Shown: piece by piece, positions 5,614-5,732 of the stretch
Layout of the letters: each line of letters begins with the position of its first letter
Numbering within the stretch: the stretch's first letter is position 1
Assembly (NCBI GenBank): GCA_031275515.1
Contig: JAISOQ010000230.1
Coordinates: forward strand, 1-5,732
Length of the DNA: 5,732 bases
Reading direction: 5' to 3'
Source: Treponema sp.
GTDB taxonomy: Bacteria; Spirochaetota; Spirochaetia; Treponematales; Breznakiellaceae
Position numbers and translations under genes: made by a program
The notes under the pieces: generated by a model
What the model was told of the DNA's origin: nothing
The model's database searches: none
The model's input: the letters and a program-made list of their open reading frames with translations, nothing else

Positions 5614-5641
5614 GGTTTCAAAACTACCGGGTTTTGAAACC
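5614..5641. repeat. 11-base perfect dyad upstream of the right-edge gene
   Basis: GGTTTCAAAAC (5614-5624) and GTTTTGAAACC (5631-5641) are perfect reverse complements around a six-base centre. The dyad ends 19 bases before the ATG at 5661. Its size and place suit an operator or an element end. As RNA it would form a stable hairpin in the leader. Confidence 0.6.
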
Positions 5642-5660
5642 GGTTCAGTGGAGTAAAATT

Positions 5661-5732
5661 ATGGTTAACGCACAGGCAGGGTTAGCTCGATATTTATCAA
5701 AATACGAGAACCAGAGTATTGAGTGCAGTCAA
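5661..5732 (+). CDS. Start of an unidentified gene (cut by right edge)
   Basis: ATG 5661 is preceded by GGAG (5650-5653) at a seven-base spacing and opens a frame of 24 codons that runs without a stop to the window edge, beginning MVNAQAGLARYLSKYENQS. The fragment is too short to assign; it looks like a soluble, helix-forming N-terminus with no signal peptide. The good ribosome site and the dyad just upstream are the main reasons to call it a gene. Confidence 0.45.
   Translation, partial: MVNAQAGLARYLSKYENQSIECSQ

Larger units (their letters stand above)
5467..5660. other. AT-rich and inverted-repeat region at the accessory segment boundary
   Basis: The left part (5467-5565) continues the open but ATG-less minus-strand frame of the transposase relic and includes the AT-rich promoter candidate. 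The right part holds AAAGCGG (5568-5574) pairing with CCGCTTT (5583-5589), T-rich on its minus-strand exit and so a possible minus-strand terminator, then the long dyad at 5614-5641. AAAGCGGG occurs twice, at 5568 and 5608. No gene is supported in the right part. Confidence 0.45.

Overview
The window looks like chromosomal DNA from a spirochaete, most probably a Treponema of the termite-gut or other host-associated type. That call rests on the overall flavour of the proteins (GC-rich core genes, a yebC-ruvC pair, a NeuB-family synthase, astacin-like peptidase, ISAs1-type relics) and is an inference from memory, not from a search.

Layout. Positions 1-1271 (minus strand) hold the housekeeping pair yebC then ruvC, which overlap slightly and share an upstream promoter candidate with a perfect TTGACA box. 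The ruvC 3' end runs off the left edge of the window. Positions 1272-1634 are a divergent intergenic region with a decamer AATTCGYG repeat/inverted repeat. Positions 1635-2756 (plus strand) encode a complete NeuB-type nonulosonic (sialic/legionaminic/pseudaminic) acid synthase with a C-terminal SAF domain.

Positions 2757-5570 are an accessory segment, all on the minus strand. From its upstream end it contains: an internally deleted ISAs1-family transposase remnant (about 5117-5510), an astacin-like zinc metallopeptidase (3947-5107), a two-arm hairpin, a lipoprotein of unknown function (3117-3872), a GC hairpin, and a second ISAs1 relic that preserves only the transposase N-terminus with a good ribosome binding site (2753-2902). 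The peptidase and lipoprotein genes are thus bracketed by two same-orientation ISAs1 fragments, as in a decayed composite element. They look less GC-rich than the flanking core genes.

The right edge (5568-5732) has a cluster of inverted repeats and the first 24 codons of a new plus-strand gene with a clear GGAG ribosome binding site.

How the genes may work together: yebC and ruvC are likely co-transcribed (translation factor and Holliday-junction resolvase). The peptidase and the lipoprotein are probably one transcription unit for surface or envelope proteolysis, but the peptidase now lacks any visible export signal, and its 5' end abuts and overlaps the transposase relic. The most interesting part is this apparent beheading or re-promotering of a metallopeptidase by an insertion-sequence remnant. 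No CRISPR array, tRNA or rRNA was seen, and I found no clear case for a wholly new defence or regulatory system.
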